Of a stretch of DNA of 64,000 nt, positions 48,883 through 55,580 are shown one piece after another. The translations under genes and the position numbers were made by a program. Positions within the stretch are counted from its first letter, which is position 1, and each line of letters begins with the position of its first letter. The notes under the pieces were generated by a model. The model was not told where the DNA came from, ran no database searches, and saw only the letters and a list, made by a program, of their open reading frames with translations. The stretch is from a virus, in the IMG/VR virus record IMGVR_UViG_3300028920_000001, positions 64,001 to 128,000 of that record; one strand, 5' to 3'.

Positions 48883-48959
48883 TGGTGGAGCGCCTGGGAA
48901 TTGAACCCAGCACAGGTCGCTTATCAGGCGTCCTAGGTCAGACCAGACGCTTACGCTCC
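48883..48959 (-). tRNA. tRNA-Ile(GAT)
   Basis: Acceptor GGAGCGT/GCGCTCC, A73, CCA encoded, loop CTGATAA (GAT), T-loop TTCAATT. The D-arm is longer than usual and the anticodon stem has one mismatch. Confidence 0.75.
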
Positions 48960-48974
48960 GTTAAAGTTTCTTAG

Positions 48975-49049
48975 TAGGGGAGATAGGATTCGAACCTACA
49001 CTGTAGGGTTTTTAAAACCCTCGCCTCTGCCTAGTTGGGCTACTCCCCC
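48975..49049 (-). tRNA. tRNA-Leu(TAA), short variable loop
   Basis: Acceptor GGGGGAG/CTCCCCT, stem AGGGT/ACCCT with loop TTTAAAA (TAA), variable ACAGT, A73. Fifth member of the Leu set. Confidence 0.85.
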
Positions 49050-49055
49050 GATCTG

Positions 49056-49064
49056 TTGTATTAT
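49056..49064 (+). promoter_or_regulatory. TTGTATTAT box
   Basis: Plus-strand box 6 nt upstream of GTG 49071. It fixes that start rather than the longer frame reaching into the tRNA. Confidence 0.45.
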
Positions 49065-49070
49065 TTAATA

Positions 49071-49433
49071 GTGGATCAAAGATTAGATAAAATCACAATT
49101 CCTACTACCATAGTTGATATGTATGGAGGTGAAACTTGCTTCTTTTCTTTGAATGATATCTATGCCTCTTTTAATGCTCTTCATATACCGAATGCTGCTT
49201 CCTCTAAAAAATTTGGCTTAGTTTGCATTCATAAATTGGATCAAAGTCAATTACAAACAGACATTTTCCATGCTGTGATTCTTCAAATTAAGAAAATTAA
49301 GCGAATTCATTGGATATCGAACGACTACACCCTAATTCAAACTTTTGACTTAGTTAAGAGCCCTATTGAATATTACCGAAAAATCAAAGAATTGAAAGCG
49401 CTCCATTTAGTTCGAAATATAATGGAATCTTAA
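49071..49433 (+). CDS. tagged hypothetical protein, 120 aa
   Basis: GTG start chosen from the box. Beta-rich body, then a helix ending LHLVRNIMES. Function unknown. Confidence 0.6.
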   Translation: MDQRLDKITIPTTIVDMYGGETCFFSLNDIYASFNALHIPNAASSKKFGLVCIHKLDQSQLQTDIFHAVILQIKKIKRIHWISNDYTLIQTFDLVKSPIEYYRKIKELKALHLVRNIMES

Positions 49434-49443
49434 ATCTTAAATC

Positions 49444-49734
49444 CTAAATATCATGAACTTCGTACACGAAAATTTTAGTCAAAAATTCTTCTTCTGATTC
49501 AGCAAAGAAGAACCAATCATAATCAGAATCAGAATCTATATCATCATTATATAATTGTCTATCACGTTTATACTGAAAGATTTTCATTCCATCCCCATAT
49601 TTCTCGAGTTTAGCTTGAGCTAAAGAATTGGAAACTGTAGTCCCTTGATAGACATCAGAAATAGATCTAAGATCATCTAAATTCATCTTATCGAGAACCA
49701 ATACAGCTTCCCATGGACAGGCATCGATCCTCAT
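49444..49734 (-). CDS. hypothetical protein, 96 aa
   Basis: Acidic alpha/beta protein ending EEEFLTKIFVYEVHDI. It keeps the helical part of the long tag but not the M-x-S end. ATGA coupled upstream. Confidence 0.6.
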   Translation of the reverse strand: MRIDACPWEAVLVLDKMNLDDLRSISDVYQGTTVSNSLAQAKLEKYGDGMKIFQYKRDRQLYNDDIDSDSDYDWFFFAESEEEFLTKIFVYEVHDI

Positions 49735-49961
49735 GGATTATCTTTCTTAGTCACGACTTCTACAATTCTTCTTAGTAAATTCTGTTCTTTTAAGTATACT
49801 AATAAATGTTGAAGCTCCCATGGTTCAAGTTTAGTCAAACCAACTTCTTTAATTCGACGTTTGAAATAATCTCGAGTACTTTCCATGGTTATTTGAGTAA
49901 ATCTAGAATCTTGGTCAGTATATCTTTTTATACCTCCTATAACGGATATTATAGATCTCAC
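49731..49961 (-). CDS. hypothetical protein, 76 aa
   Basis: Helical basic protein. ATG 49961 or the internal ATG 49886 (MESTRDYF) may be the start, since the longer frame overlaps the upstream gene. Confidence 0.5.
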   Translation of the reverse strand: MRSIISVIGGIKRYTDQDSRFTQITMESTRDYFKRRIKEVGLTKLEPWELQHLLVYLKEQNLLRRIVEVVTKKDNP

Positions 49962-50136
49962 TCTTAAGATTTTGTTTCGCTATTATCTGATTCATATAAT
50001 CATTACTAGTATTAAGTGAAGGCTCTACTCTTCCTACTCGACGCATGCAACGAACGGCATTCATAAGTTCCTCAGCGTCATCTTCACGCATCGGTTCTTC
50101 TAAAATAACCGTAAACCCTTTGATTCGGTCTGTCAT
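49915..50136 (-). CDS. hypothetical protein, 73 aa
   Basis: An alpha/beta N-terminus (FTVILEEPMREDDAEELMNAV) followed by a basic Tyr-rich tail. ATGA coupled to the tagged gene upstream. Confidence 0.55.
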   Translation of the reverse strand: MTDRIKGFTVILEEPMREDDAEELMNAVRCMRRVGRVEPSLNTSNDYMNQIIAKQNLKSEIYNIRYRRYKKIY

Positions 50137-50369
50137 GATTCCATCACCTGATATACATAAATTACATCCAAAATTTCTTGTTCATTTCTACGTTTCACCA
50201 TTTCTTTGGAAAAATGGAGTGTATGAGTTTCTCCCATCTTATTCCCAAAAGTAATAAGATAAAATGAGTTACCGGTCCCATCATGCTCAAATCCCATTGA
50301 TAAATATTTAATTCCATTCCTGTCTGCGACATCTTTAATCCATCGCCAATTTTTAGGTCCGTTATACAT
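50133..50369 (-). CDS. tagged hypothetical protein, 78 aa
   Basis: Beta-rich body and a tail NEQEILDVIYVYQVMES, a long tag. Function unknown. Confidence 0.65.
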   Translation of the reverse strand: MYNGPKNWRWIKDVADRNGIKYLSMGFEHDGTGNSFYLITFGNKMGETHTLHFSKEMVKRRNEQEILDVIYVYQVMES

Positions 50370-50387
50370 TAATAACTCTAGAGCAAT

Positions 50388-50463
50388 TGGTACGGGGCGT
50401 GAGGATCGAACTCACCTTGTTCTCCTTGTAAAAGAGATGCCATCACCAGACGACTCGCCCCGC
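50388..50463 (-). tRNA. tRNA-Val(TAC)
   Basis: Acceptor GCGGGGC/GCCCCGT, A73, CCA encoded, stem TCTCT/GGAGA with loop TTTACAA (TAC), T-arm GTGAG-TTCGATC-CTCAC. A 5' half-tRNA-like remnant lies directly upstream (50464-50489). Confidence 0.85.
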
Positions 50464-50488
50464 TCTCTACTTGGTTGAATTACGCCCC

Positions 50489-50671
50489 CTAAGATTCCTG
50501 GTTAGTTTCTCTTAAATCTTTAAGTTTTGCTTTAATCTCGGTAATCCAACCACAACATTTTATACATACATGATCTTTATGTACAATTCCTTCCCTGTTC
50601 GGTGGTCCGAAAAATAATCCACCTGGTTCCATCAACTCCTTTCCACAGAAATCACAGACCACTTGAATCAT
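50489..50671 (-). CDS. small zinc-binding protein, 60 aa
   Basis: Start at MIQVVCDFCG, 5 nt after a box. CDFCG and CIKCCG form a zinc ribbon, followed by a charged helix. It ends RETNQES. Confidence 0.6.
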   Translation of the reverse strand: MIQVVCDFCGKELMEPGGLFFGPPNREGIVHKDHVCIKCCGWITEIKAKLKDLRETNQES

Positions 50672-50676
50672 AATCA

Positions 50677-50686
50677 ATTGTACAAT
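50677..50686. promoter_or_regulatory. palindromic TTGTACAA box serving two divergent genes
   Basis: ATTGTACAAT reads as the box on both strands. On the minus strand it is 5 nt from ATG 50671 and on the plus strand 7 nt from ATG 50694, so one short palindrome could drive both leaderless transcripts. Confidence 0.5.
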
Positions 50687-50693
50687 TATCTTA

Positions 50694-51041
50694 ATGTTGG
50701 AAGAAATCAAAGCTCAGATGGCAACTGTTTCTTCTCGAGAGAAAAGATTAGATATTATTTATGATGTGATCGATGACGCATTGATAGCAGGTAAGTTTAA
50801 TGAAATTAACCAAATGTTTACAGAAATCAAATGTGAGGAATTTGAAGCAACTGAATTGTTAGGATTTCTAACCATCACTTTAATGGCTCATGGCCAATTA
50901 TCCAATCGTGGATGGTTCTATGATCAATGCAAAATTGAATTATTAAAAAGTCGTCCATTAACAGAAGTTAATAAAATGACAAGTGGCTTGGCATTTCCTT
51001 ATCAAGCCCAAACTCAAGCCAAGAAAATTGTTACTAAATAG
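50694..51041 (+). CDS. helical protein, 115 aa, ends KKIVTK
   Basis: Helical soluble protein ending QAKKIVTK, the only plus-strand copy of this terminal motif and far from the 9-13 kb group. The stop abuts tRNA-Pro. Confidence 0.6.
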   Translation: MLEEIKAQMATVSSREKRLDIIYDVIDDALIAGKFNEINQMFTEIKCEEFEATELLGFLTITLMAHGQLSNRGWFYDQCKIELLKSRPLTEVNKMTSGLAFPYQAQTQAKKIVTK

Positions 51042-51113
51042 TCGGAGTGAGAGGAATTGAACCTCCATGATCTCGGTCCCGAACCGAGTGGCTTACCAGT
51101 TGCCTACACTCCG
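51042..51113 (-). tRNA. tRNA-Pro(CGG)
   Basis: Acceptor CGGAGTG/CACTCCG, stem CTCGG/CCGAG with loop TTCGGGA (CGG), A73, T-loop TTCAATT. Confidence 0.9.
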
Positions 51114-51114
51114 G

Positions 51115-51185
51115 CTGGGGTACTAGGACTCGAACCTAGATACTGAGATCCAAAGTCTCAGGTCCTACCGTTGGACGATACCCCA
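51115..51185 (-). tRNA. tRNA-Gln(TTG)
   Basis: TGGGGTATCG opening typical of bacterial Gln tRNAs, loop CTTTGGA (TTG), G73, T-arm CTAGG-TTCGAGT-CCTAG. Confidence 0.9.
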
Positions 51186-51190
51186 ATTGG

Positions 51191-51259
51191 TCGCTACGGA
51201 GGGATCTCGAACCCTCGCCCAAGGCCGTATGAAAGCCCGGTCCTTCCTAGGTCGTAGCG
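51191..51259 (-). tRNA. tRNA-Met(CAT)
   Basis: Acceptor CGCTACG/CGTAGCG, loop TTCATAC (CAT), A73. The D-arm is short. Elongator, initiator or lysidine-type Ile cannot be told apart by eye. Confidence 0.78.
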
Positions 51260-51292
51260 GAAGATTCTAGTTCATTTAACGTAATCTTTAAC

Positions 51293-51712
51293 ATGCTTAT
51301 CGAATGGGATAAAATCATTGGTATAAGCTTTAGAAAAAGAGAAGATGGTTATGATTTTATAGTCACTACTGATGAAGCATATGATGCTGCGGACGGTTGG
51401 CATGCAGGTGATGAAGAGCATACAATATTTTTTAAATCCGATTGTACTTGGCAAGATATAAGAATAAGTCTAGATGCCATTAATTATCATTTTCAGAAAG
51501 AAGTTGAAAAACAAATTCGAGCAATTACACGTAAAGTCTTTGATATCATCGGTCCTAATTTCTCTAATGAAGGACATAGACAATTTCATTGTTGGTGGAA
51601 TTGCCTTCATTTTGAAGAATTCGTATTATATTTAACTAATTATGTTAATTATGAAGATGCTTTGGAAATTTTAAATCGAATTTATTTAGTTAAATCAATA
51701 ATGGATAGTTAA
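51293..51712 (+). CDS. tagged hypothetical protein, 139 aa
   Basis: Alpha/beta protein with the tail NYEDALEILNRIYLVKSIMDS. It is preceded by CGTAATCTTT at box distance. Convergent with 51709. Confidence 0.65.
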   Translation: MLIEWDKIIGISFRKREDGYDFIVTTDEAYDAADGWHAGDEEHTIFFKSDCTWQDIRISLDAINYHFQKEVEKQIRAITRKVFDIIGPNFSNEGHRQFHCWWNCLHFEEFVLYLTNYVNYEDALEILNRIYLVKSIMDS

Positions 51713-52065
51713 GAATTCATAACCTGATAGATAGTCCAACTCGGTGAATTTTCAAAATGTGCTTCATTGATTTCATGAATCTCGAGTCCATCATTAATTG
51801 CACATCCTAATTTATCTTGTCCCTTAGGAGTAGTAATTAATTGAGTTAAGTATTTTTCATTTGATAAATTTAAAATATTACCAAAACGACGACGTTGGAC
51901 TTGAGTAAGTCGTACAAACCAGAAATCGGATTCATTAATAGTAGCCATTCCTAAAAGAAGCGAGTTGCTATCTCGATACCATCGTACATCTTTACCTGTC
52001 ATTAAATGATAATCTCTAGCTTTATTAAGAACTTCACCTAGATCACTACACTGATGTTTGTTCAT
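51709..52065 (-). CDS. tagged hypothetical protein, 118 aa
   Basis: Soluble alpha/beta protein ending SWTIYQVMNS. A TTGTAAAAT box is 5 nt upstream of the ATG. Confidence 0.65.
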   Translation of the reverse strand: MNKHQCSDLGEVLNKARDYHLMTGKDVRWYRDSNSLLLGMATINESDFWFVRLTQVQRRRFGNILNLSNEKYLTQLITTPKGQDKLGCAINDGLEIHEINEAHFENSPSWTIYQVMNS

Positions 52066-52070
52066 ATTTC

Positions 52071-52079
52071 ATTTTACAA
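52071..52079 (-). promoter_or_regulatory. TTGTAAAAT box
   Basis: Minus-strand box 5 nt from ATG 52065. Confidence 0.5.
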
Positions 52080-52084
52080 TTGGT

Positions 52085-52158
52085 TGCGGGCACGGGGAGT
52101 CGAACCCCGCTGTTACTAGCTCATGAGGCTAGTGTGTAATGCCGTTTCACTCGCCCGC
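52085..52158 (-). tRNA. tRNA-Met(CAT), second copy
   Basis: Acceptor GCGGGCG/TGCCCGC, stem CTAGC/GCTAG with loop CTCATGA (CAT), T-arm GCGGGG-TTCGACT-CCCCG, A73. Differs in body from the copy at 51191, so one may be an initiator or an Ile(CAU) type. Confidence 0.8.
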
Positions 52159-52162
52159 ATAG

Positions 52163-52234
52163 TCTCCCCAGCAGGACTCGAACCTGCATAACAAGCTCCG
52201 GAGGCTTGTGCCTTATCCATTAGACGATGAGGAG
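52163..52234 (-). tRNA. tRNA-Arg(CCG)
   Basis: Acceptor CTCCTCA/TGGGGAG, stem CAAGC/GCTTG with loop CTCCGGA (CCG), A73. Confidence 0.88.
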
Positions 52235-52251
52235 AATTTACTACCCTAAAA

Positions 52252-52857
52252 CTAGCATTTATTTCTAATAAAACATAAAGGAAAAACAATATCACTCATA
52301 CAACATGGGATCAGTACTGCTAAAAACAAAAACACACTAATTAAAACTAATTCTACAGCATCAAATCTAGTCTGAGTAGCCATGGAAATATGAAATAATG
52401 ATGCCCAAGTACTAAGCAATACATGAATTGTATGAGGAAATTTGGTACTAGGTATAAGAATCCCTAATAGGATTCCAACTAAAGCTAATGGATTAATTAA
52501 CCACCATTTTTCGATGAATCCAATATGATGATGAGCATGAGGCATATTAAGCAATAGCTCTCCTACATACGGAATGATACAATCACTTAATGTGCCAATT
52601 CCAATAGAACCCATATATCCAATTAATATGATATATCCAAATCTAAATTTACTACCAGAATTTAGACAAAAAATTCCAGTAGTAACCCATGCACTAACTA
52701 AAACATGAAGAGGATGTAAAGTCCAAAACGCATTTTCGGAAAATGATCTTGGTAAGTCTAAAACTAAAATCAATGCCATAATGGCAATTCCAGTAAAGAC
52801 TCCAAAACTAGTAAATGGGGAATGAATTTTAAGTTCTTTTATGATAGTAACTAACAT
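52252..52857 (-). CDS. polytopic membrane protein, 201 aa, about 6 helices
   Basis: Hydrophobic segments include FGVFTGIAIMALILVLDL, VLVSAWVTTGIFCLNSG, YIILIGYMGSIGIGTL, LALVGILLGILI, LVLISVFLFLAVLIPCCM. Conserved His residues (MPHAHHHIGFIEKWW, HVLLSTWASLFH) could bind metal or heme. No family recognised. Encoded between tRNA genes. Confidence 0.65.
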   Translation of the reverse strand: MLVTIIKELKIHSPFTSFGVFTGIAIMALILVLDLPRSFSENAFWTLHPLHVLVSAWVTTGIFCLNSGSKFRFGYIILIGYMGSIGIGTLSDCIIPYVGELLLNMPHAHHHIGFIEKWWLINPLALVGILLGILIPSTKFPHTIHVLLSTWASLFHISMATQTRFDAVELVLISVFLFLAVLIPCCMSDIVFPLCFIRNKC

Positions 52858-52893
52858 ACTAATAAATACAAAAGTAGACTTTAAACTTACGGA

Positions 52894-52966
52894 GCCCCTA
52901 GCAGGAGTCGAACCCGCATTAACCTGGTTCCGTAGACCAGTGCATTCTCCGTTATGCTATAGGGGC
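52894..52966 (-). tRNA. tRNA-Arg(ACG)
   Basis: Acceptor GCCCCTA/TAGGGGC, stem CTGGT/ACCAG with loop CTACGGA (ACG; A34 would need conversion to inosine), T-arm GCGGG-TTCGACT-CCTGC. Confidence 0.88.
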
Positions 52967-52996
52967 AAAAATACTGATGTGCTGTTCTAATCCGGA

Positions 52997-53065
52997 GCCC
53001 CCACTAGGAGTCGAACCTAGAACGCGAAGCTTAGAACACTCTGCTGGGTATCCGTCCCTGAGGGC
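52997..53065 (-). tRNA. tRNA-Arg(TCT)
   Basis: Acceptor GCCCTCA/TGGGGGC, loop GTTCTAA (TCT), T-arm CTAGG-TTCGACT-CCTAG. Compressed D-arm and one anticodon-stem mismatch. Confidence 0.7.
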
Positions 53066-53117
53066 CTATCGTGTGATTATTCGTCTTTTCCACTCTCTGC
53101 ATGCTTTACAATTAGGA

Positions 53118-53963
53118 TCATAACCTTGATGTCTTGAACAAATTCCTGCCATCTCGTTTCTTTCTGCCTGTTAGTTCATATAATGAAGTGCCATTTCTCA
53201 TTAGCCAACAATCAATTGAAATCCAAGTTCTTCCGTCAGTTGACTGACAACTTTTCTTATCCCGATTAACAATAGGGAGTCTTCCAGTTTGAACAAAGAA
53301 ATCTTTGATCCATGATTTAATTAACGGGATTGTAAATGATGGATATGAACGAGTCTTTAGACCAAGCTTCTCTTTCATATAGATTCCTGTACTCATTTTA
53401 TGATTTTTACGAATCCATTCACCAATAGTTCTCCAGTCCCATCCATTAGTAAATTCGTTGCCTTTATGCGGAACTTTTTGGTATTTTGCATAATAGAGTT
53501 TAATCCAACTATCAACAGATGCTTTGGTTAGTGGAACATGTGGTCCTTTAAAACCAATAAACTCTGGTGTTACCCTCTTAGTTTCTATCCTCTGTTTAAT
53601 TGGCTTTCTTCTATCAAATTTTTTATCTAGAGCTCGAGCTTTCTTTAAAGTTATGAGTCTCAAGTTATCTCTGCAGAAATTTAACTTATTCCCATCTAGA
53701 TGATAAATAACGTATCCTCTTTTCCCTTTCTTTCCTTTAATGAAATACTTCAGATTATGACATGGTTCTCCAATACTATGTAGAGAATGGACCTGTTTGC
53801 CTTTTTTCCATACCCACTTATATTCATTAACTCGATCCCAGTCCTTTTCATCAATTAATGCAAAATTTCCATTTCCCACTTCTATCCATTGTTTACCAGG
53901 CTTTTTTCGTGGTTTCGGATGTCCGTAGGTAGATGACGGTTTTGGCACATTATTATTGTACAT
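53118..53963 (-). CDS. HNH homing endonuclease-like protein
   Basis: 281 aa. An N-terminal block (ALIDEKDWDRVNEYKWVW, then YVIYHLDGNKLNFCRDNLRLIT) is the HNH_3-type nuclease with His, Asn, Asn. The C-terminal half has two repeats of a Trp/Lys-rich DNA-binding segment (SWIKLYYAKYQKVPHKG, SWIKDFFVQTGRLPIVN). Inserted among tRNA genes, a common homing target. Confidence 0.75.
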   Translation of the reverse strand: MYNNNVPKPSSTYGHPKPRKKPGKQWIEVGNGNFALIDEKDWDRVNEYKWVWKKGKQVHSLHSIGEPCHNLKYFIKGKKGKRGYVIYHLDGNKLNFCRDNLRLITLKKARALDKKFDRRKPIKQRIETKRVTPEFIGFKGPHVPLTKASVDSWIKLYYAKYQKVPHKGNEFTNGWDWRTIGEWIRKNHKMSTGIYMKEKLGLKTRSYPSFTIPLIKSWIKDFFVQTGRLPIVNRDKKSCQSTDGRTWISIDCWLMRNGTSLYELTGRKKRDGRNLFKTSRL

Positions 53964-53964
53964 T
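53956..53964 (+). promoter_or_regulatory. TTGTACATT box
   Basis: Plus-strand box 6 nt upstream of ATG 53971. It overlaps the start codon of the divergent HNH gene. Confidence 0.45.
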
Positions 53965-53970
53965 AAAATA

Positions 53971-54192
53971 ATGGCTTATCCTATAGGAACTCATGTTAAA
54001 ATTAAAGAACATCATCATAGTATTGATAATGATGCCTGGTATGGAACTATTGAAAATTATGATCATGATACCACACTTTATGAAGTGAAAATTGATCAAG
54101 ATGAAATTAAATGGAATAGACTTGTATTTGAAAATGAATTCGTTATTGTTTCTCCAGATGAGCTTTTATTATTAGAAGTTATGAAATCTTAG
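53971..54192 (+). CDS. tagged SH3/KOW-like small protein, 73 aa
   Basis: Start set at MAYPIGTHV. GTHVKIKEHHHS...WYGTIENYD...YEVKID resembles a small SH3-like barrel. It ends LLLLEVMKS. Confidence 0.6.
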   Translation: MAYPIGTHVKIKEHHHSIDNDAWYGTIENYDHDTTLYEVKIDQDEIKWNRLVFENEFVIVSPDELLLLEVMKS

Positions 54193-54262
54193 AGTCCTAG
54201 GTGAGATTCGAACTCACTTCCTGTGGGTTGCAATCACAGTCCCGCATCCCGCGAACTAGGAC
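54193..54262 (-). tRNA. tRNA-Cys(GCA), intronless
   Basis: Acceptor GTCCTAG/CTAGGAC with U73, the Cys identity base; loop TTGCAAC (GCA). A second, conventional Cys tRNA beside the intron-bearing one at 31979. Confidence 0.85.
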
Positions 54263-54340
54263 AATAAGGATAGGTCTGCAGCCTCATCCTTAATCAGTTA
54301 TTCGGAGGAGTGGCGTCCCACTCATATTAAAGTGAATAAC
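54263..54340. other. intergenic hairpins between tRNA genes
   Basis: Two hairpins: AAGGAT/ATCCTT and a longer CAGTTATTC/GAATAACTG stem with an inner GAGTGG/CCACTC stem. Probably tRNA-processing or termination structures. Confidence 0.35.
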
Positions 54341-54416
54341 TGGAGCGGCCGACGAGGATCGAACTCGTACTTCTAGCTTGGCAAGCTAGCTTGCTACCAT
54401 TAAACAACACGGCCGC
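54341..54416 (-). tRNA. tRNA-Gly(GCC)
   Basis: Acceptor GCGGCCG/CGGCCGC, U73, CCA encoded, stem CTAGC/GCTAG with loop TTGCCAA (GCC). Confidence 0.9.
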
Positions 54417-54671
54417 AAACGACTCGTTCCAATTGGTTTAGCCAACCGGGCCCTGGAACAAGTCGAATCGAAGAATTTTAAACAATCCGATAAGCACAAG
54501 CTCGGATCACAAGGACTGTTATAGACTGTGCCTTTCCATAACACCTCATCAAAATTCTTCAGAGCGACAGGAGGGTAACGCTCCCTCACATCTTAATAGA
54601 CTCGTCACTTTCCGAATCAGTCGCTAGACAACTACCGGTTTCCCGATTCAGAGTCGGGTCCGGCTCGTTAG
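54417..54671 (-). other. possible structured RNA between two tRNA-Gly genes
   Basis: About 255 bases without a convincing gene. On the minus strand GAAGAATTTT pairs with AAAATTCTTC across about 90 bases, enclosing GGAGCG/CGCTC-type and other short stems, and a 5' CCGGACCCGACTC/GAATCGGG hairpin. It could be a processed ncRNA; a Y RNA for the Ro60 protein is one speculative reading. Confidence 0.3.
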
Positions 54672-54744
54672 AGCAGGATACGAGATTCGAACTCGTGATT
54701 TTCTGGTTGGAAGCCAGACGCCTTACCAACTTGGCTAATCCTGC
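54672..54744 (-). tRNA. tRNA-Gly(TCC)
   Basis: Acceptor GCAGGAT/ATCCTGC, U73, stem TCTGG/CCAGA with loop CTTCCAA (TCC), T-arm ACGAG-TTCGAAT-CTCGT. Confidence 0.9.
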
Positions 54745-54801
54745 AAATGACCCGAAGGTCAAGTCAACTCAGATTTCCCATCCTAAGGGCGGGCCTGATG
54801 T

Positions 54802-54875
54802 TGGAGCCAGCCTAGAGAATCGAACTCTAATCGCACCCGTACCAGGGGTGTGCTCTACCATTGAGCTAGGCTGGC
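54802..54875 (-). tRNA. tRNA-Thr(GGT)
   Basis: Acceptor GCCAGCC/GGCTGGC, CCA encoded, stem CACCC/GGGTG with loop CTGGTAC (GGT), T-arm AGAG-TTCGATT-CTCT. Confidence 0.85.
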
Positions 54876-54877
54876 AA

Positions 54878-54942
54878 ACGGGCAAAAAATTGACGGAAGG
54901 CAGTTTCGTTTACAAGGCGATAACCTTCAATCTCCGGCCCGT
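54878..54942 (-). ncRNA. RNA element, permuted form, directly upstream of tRNA-Thr
   Basis: ACGGGC-CGGAG-ATTGAAGG-TTATCG, a short loop, CCTTCCGTCAA-TTTTTT-GCCCGT. GAAGG pairs with CCTTC and ACGGGC with GCCCGT. It ends two bases before the tRNA 5' end. Confidence 0.6.
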
Positions 54943-54950
54943 AAATCTTT

Positions 54951-54959
54951 TTGTAGAGT
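54951..54959 (+). promoter_or_regulatory. TTGTAGAGT box
   Basis: Plus-strand box 6 nt upstream of ATG 54966. Confidence 0.45.
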
Positions 54960-54965
54960 CAAAAC

Positions 54966-55373
54966 ATGGTTGACGATGAACTTGATCAATTATGGGAACA
55001 AATTCCTTGGTCTCCAGGATCATCGCATATTTGTGATGATTCTAAAGAATGCAATGATTTAATAGAGGAACAACTTAAATTCTTAGAGGAGGATCCATTT
55101 AAAGATCCATCAAATCCTCATAATGACATTGTTACGTCGGAAGCAAGAGTCTACAAGTCATTAGGGAGGCATAAAATTGAAAATGAACAAAATCATGAAG
55201 GTTCGTTTCGTGTATTATACCCAAAAAAACGAACTATATTAGTAGATCTATATGGCTTAGCTTATGAACAAGGTCGTTTTAGTACTCACTTAATAACATT
55301 GAGAAAGCAAGATGCAGAGCAACAGGTAGAAACTCGCAAGAAAGCTATTATACTTAGTGTGATGGAGTCATAA
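54966..55373 (+). CDS. tagged acidic protein, 135 aa
   Basis: Acidic N-terminus, beta-rich centre (FRVLYPKKRTILVDLYGLAY), helix ending AIILSVMES. Ser is encoded TCA and Glu GAG here, unlike the common GAA form. Confidence 0.65.
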   Translation: MVDDELDQLWEQIPWSPGSSHICDDSKECNDLIEEQLKFLEEDPFKDPSNPHNDIVTSEARVYKSLGRHKIENEQNHEGSFRVLYPKKRTILVDLYGLAYEQGRFSTHLITLRKQDAEQQVETRKKAIILSVMES

Positions 55374-55580
55374 ATGGCCGTTTATCCTTATCATTGCACT
55401 AATAAAAAATGCGGCCATGAATGGGAAGCTGAACACGGGATGAACGAAGACCCACTTAAGAAATGCCCTAAGTGTAAAAAGAAAACAGCTAAAAGAGACA
55501 TTGCTGGATCAAATTTTGTTCTTAAAGGTCCTGGTTGGGCTGATGATGGTTACAGCCAAAAATTTAACCCTGAGACTTAG
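55374..55580 (+). CDS. FmdB-type zinc-ribbon protein
   Basis: 68 aa. YPYHCTNKKCGHEWEAEHGMNEDPLKKCPKC is the FmdB/CxxC regulatory zinc ribbon (given as its two Cys pairs, C8/C13 and C31/C34), followed by the family's second half with FVLKGPGW. Role unclear; often a small accessory protein. Starts one base after the tagged gene. Confidence 0.8.
   Translation: MAVYPYHCTNKKCGHEWEAEHGMNEDPLKKCPKCKKKTAKRDIAGSNFVLKGPGWADDGYSQKFNPET

Noticed and set aside
50464-50489. Extra tRNA 5' half (GGGGGCG-TA-ATTC...) before tRNA-Val(TAC)
   Set aside because: Resembles an acceptor and D-arm but has no 3' half; most likely a recombination remnant.
54386-54589. 67-aa minus-strand frame
   Set aside because: Runs from an intergenic region into tRNA-Gly, with no start signal or recognisable features.
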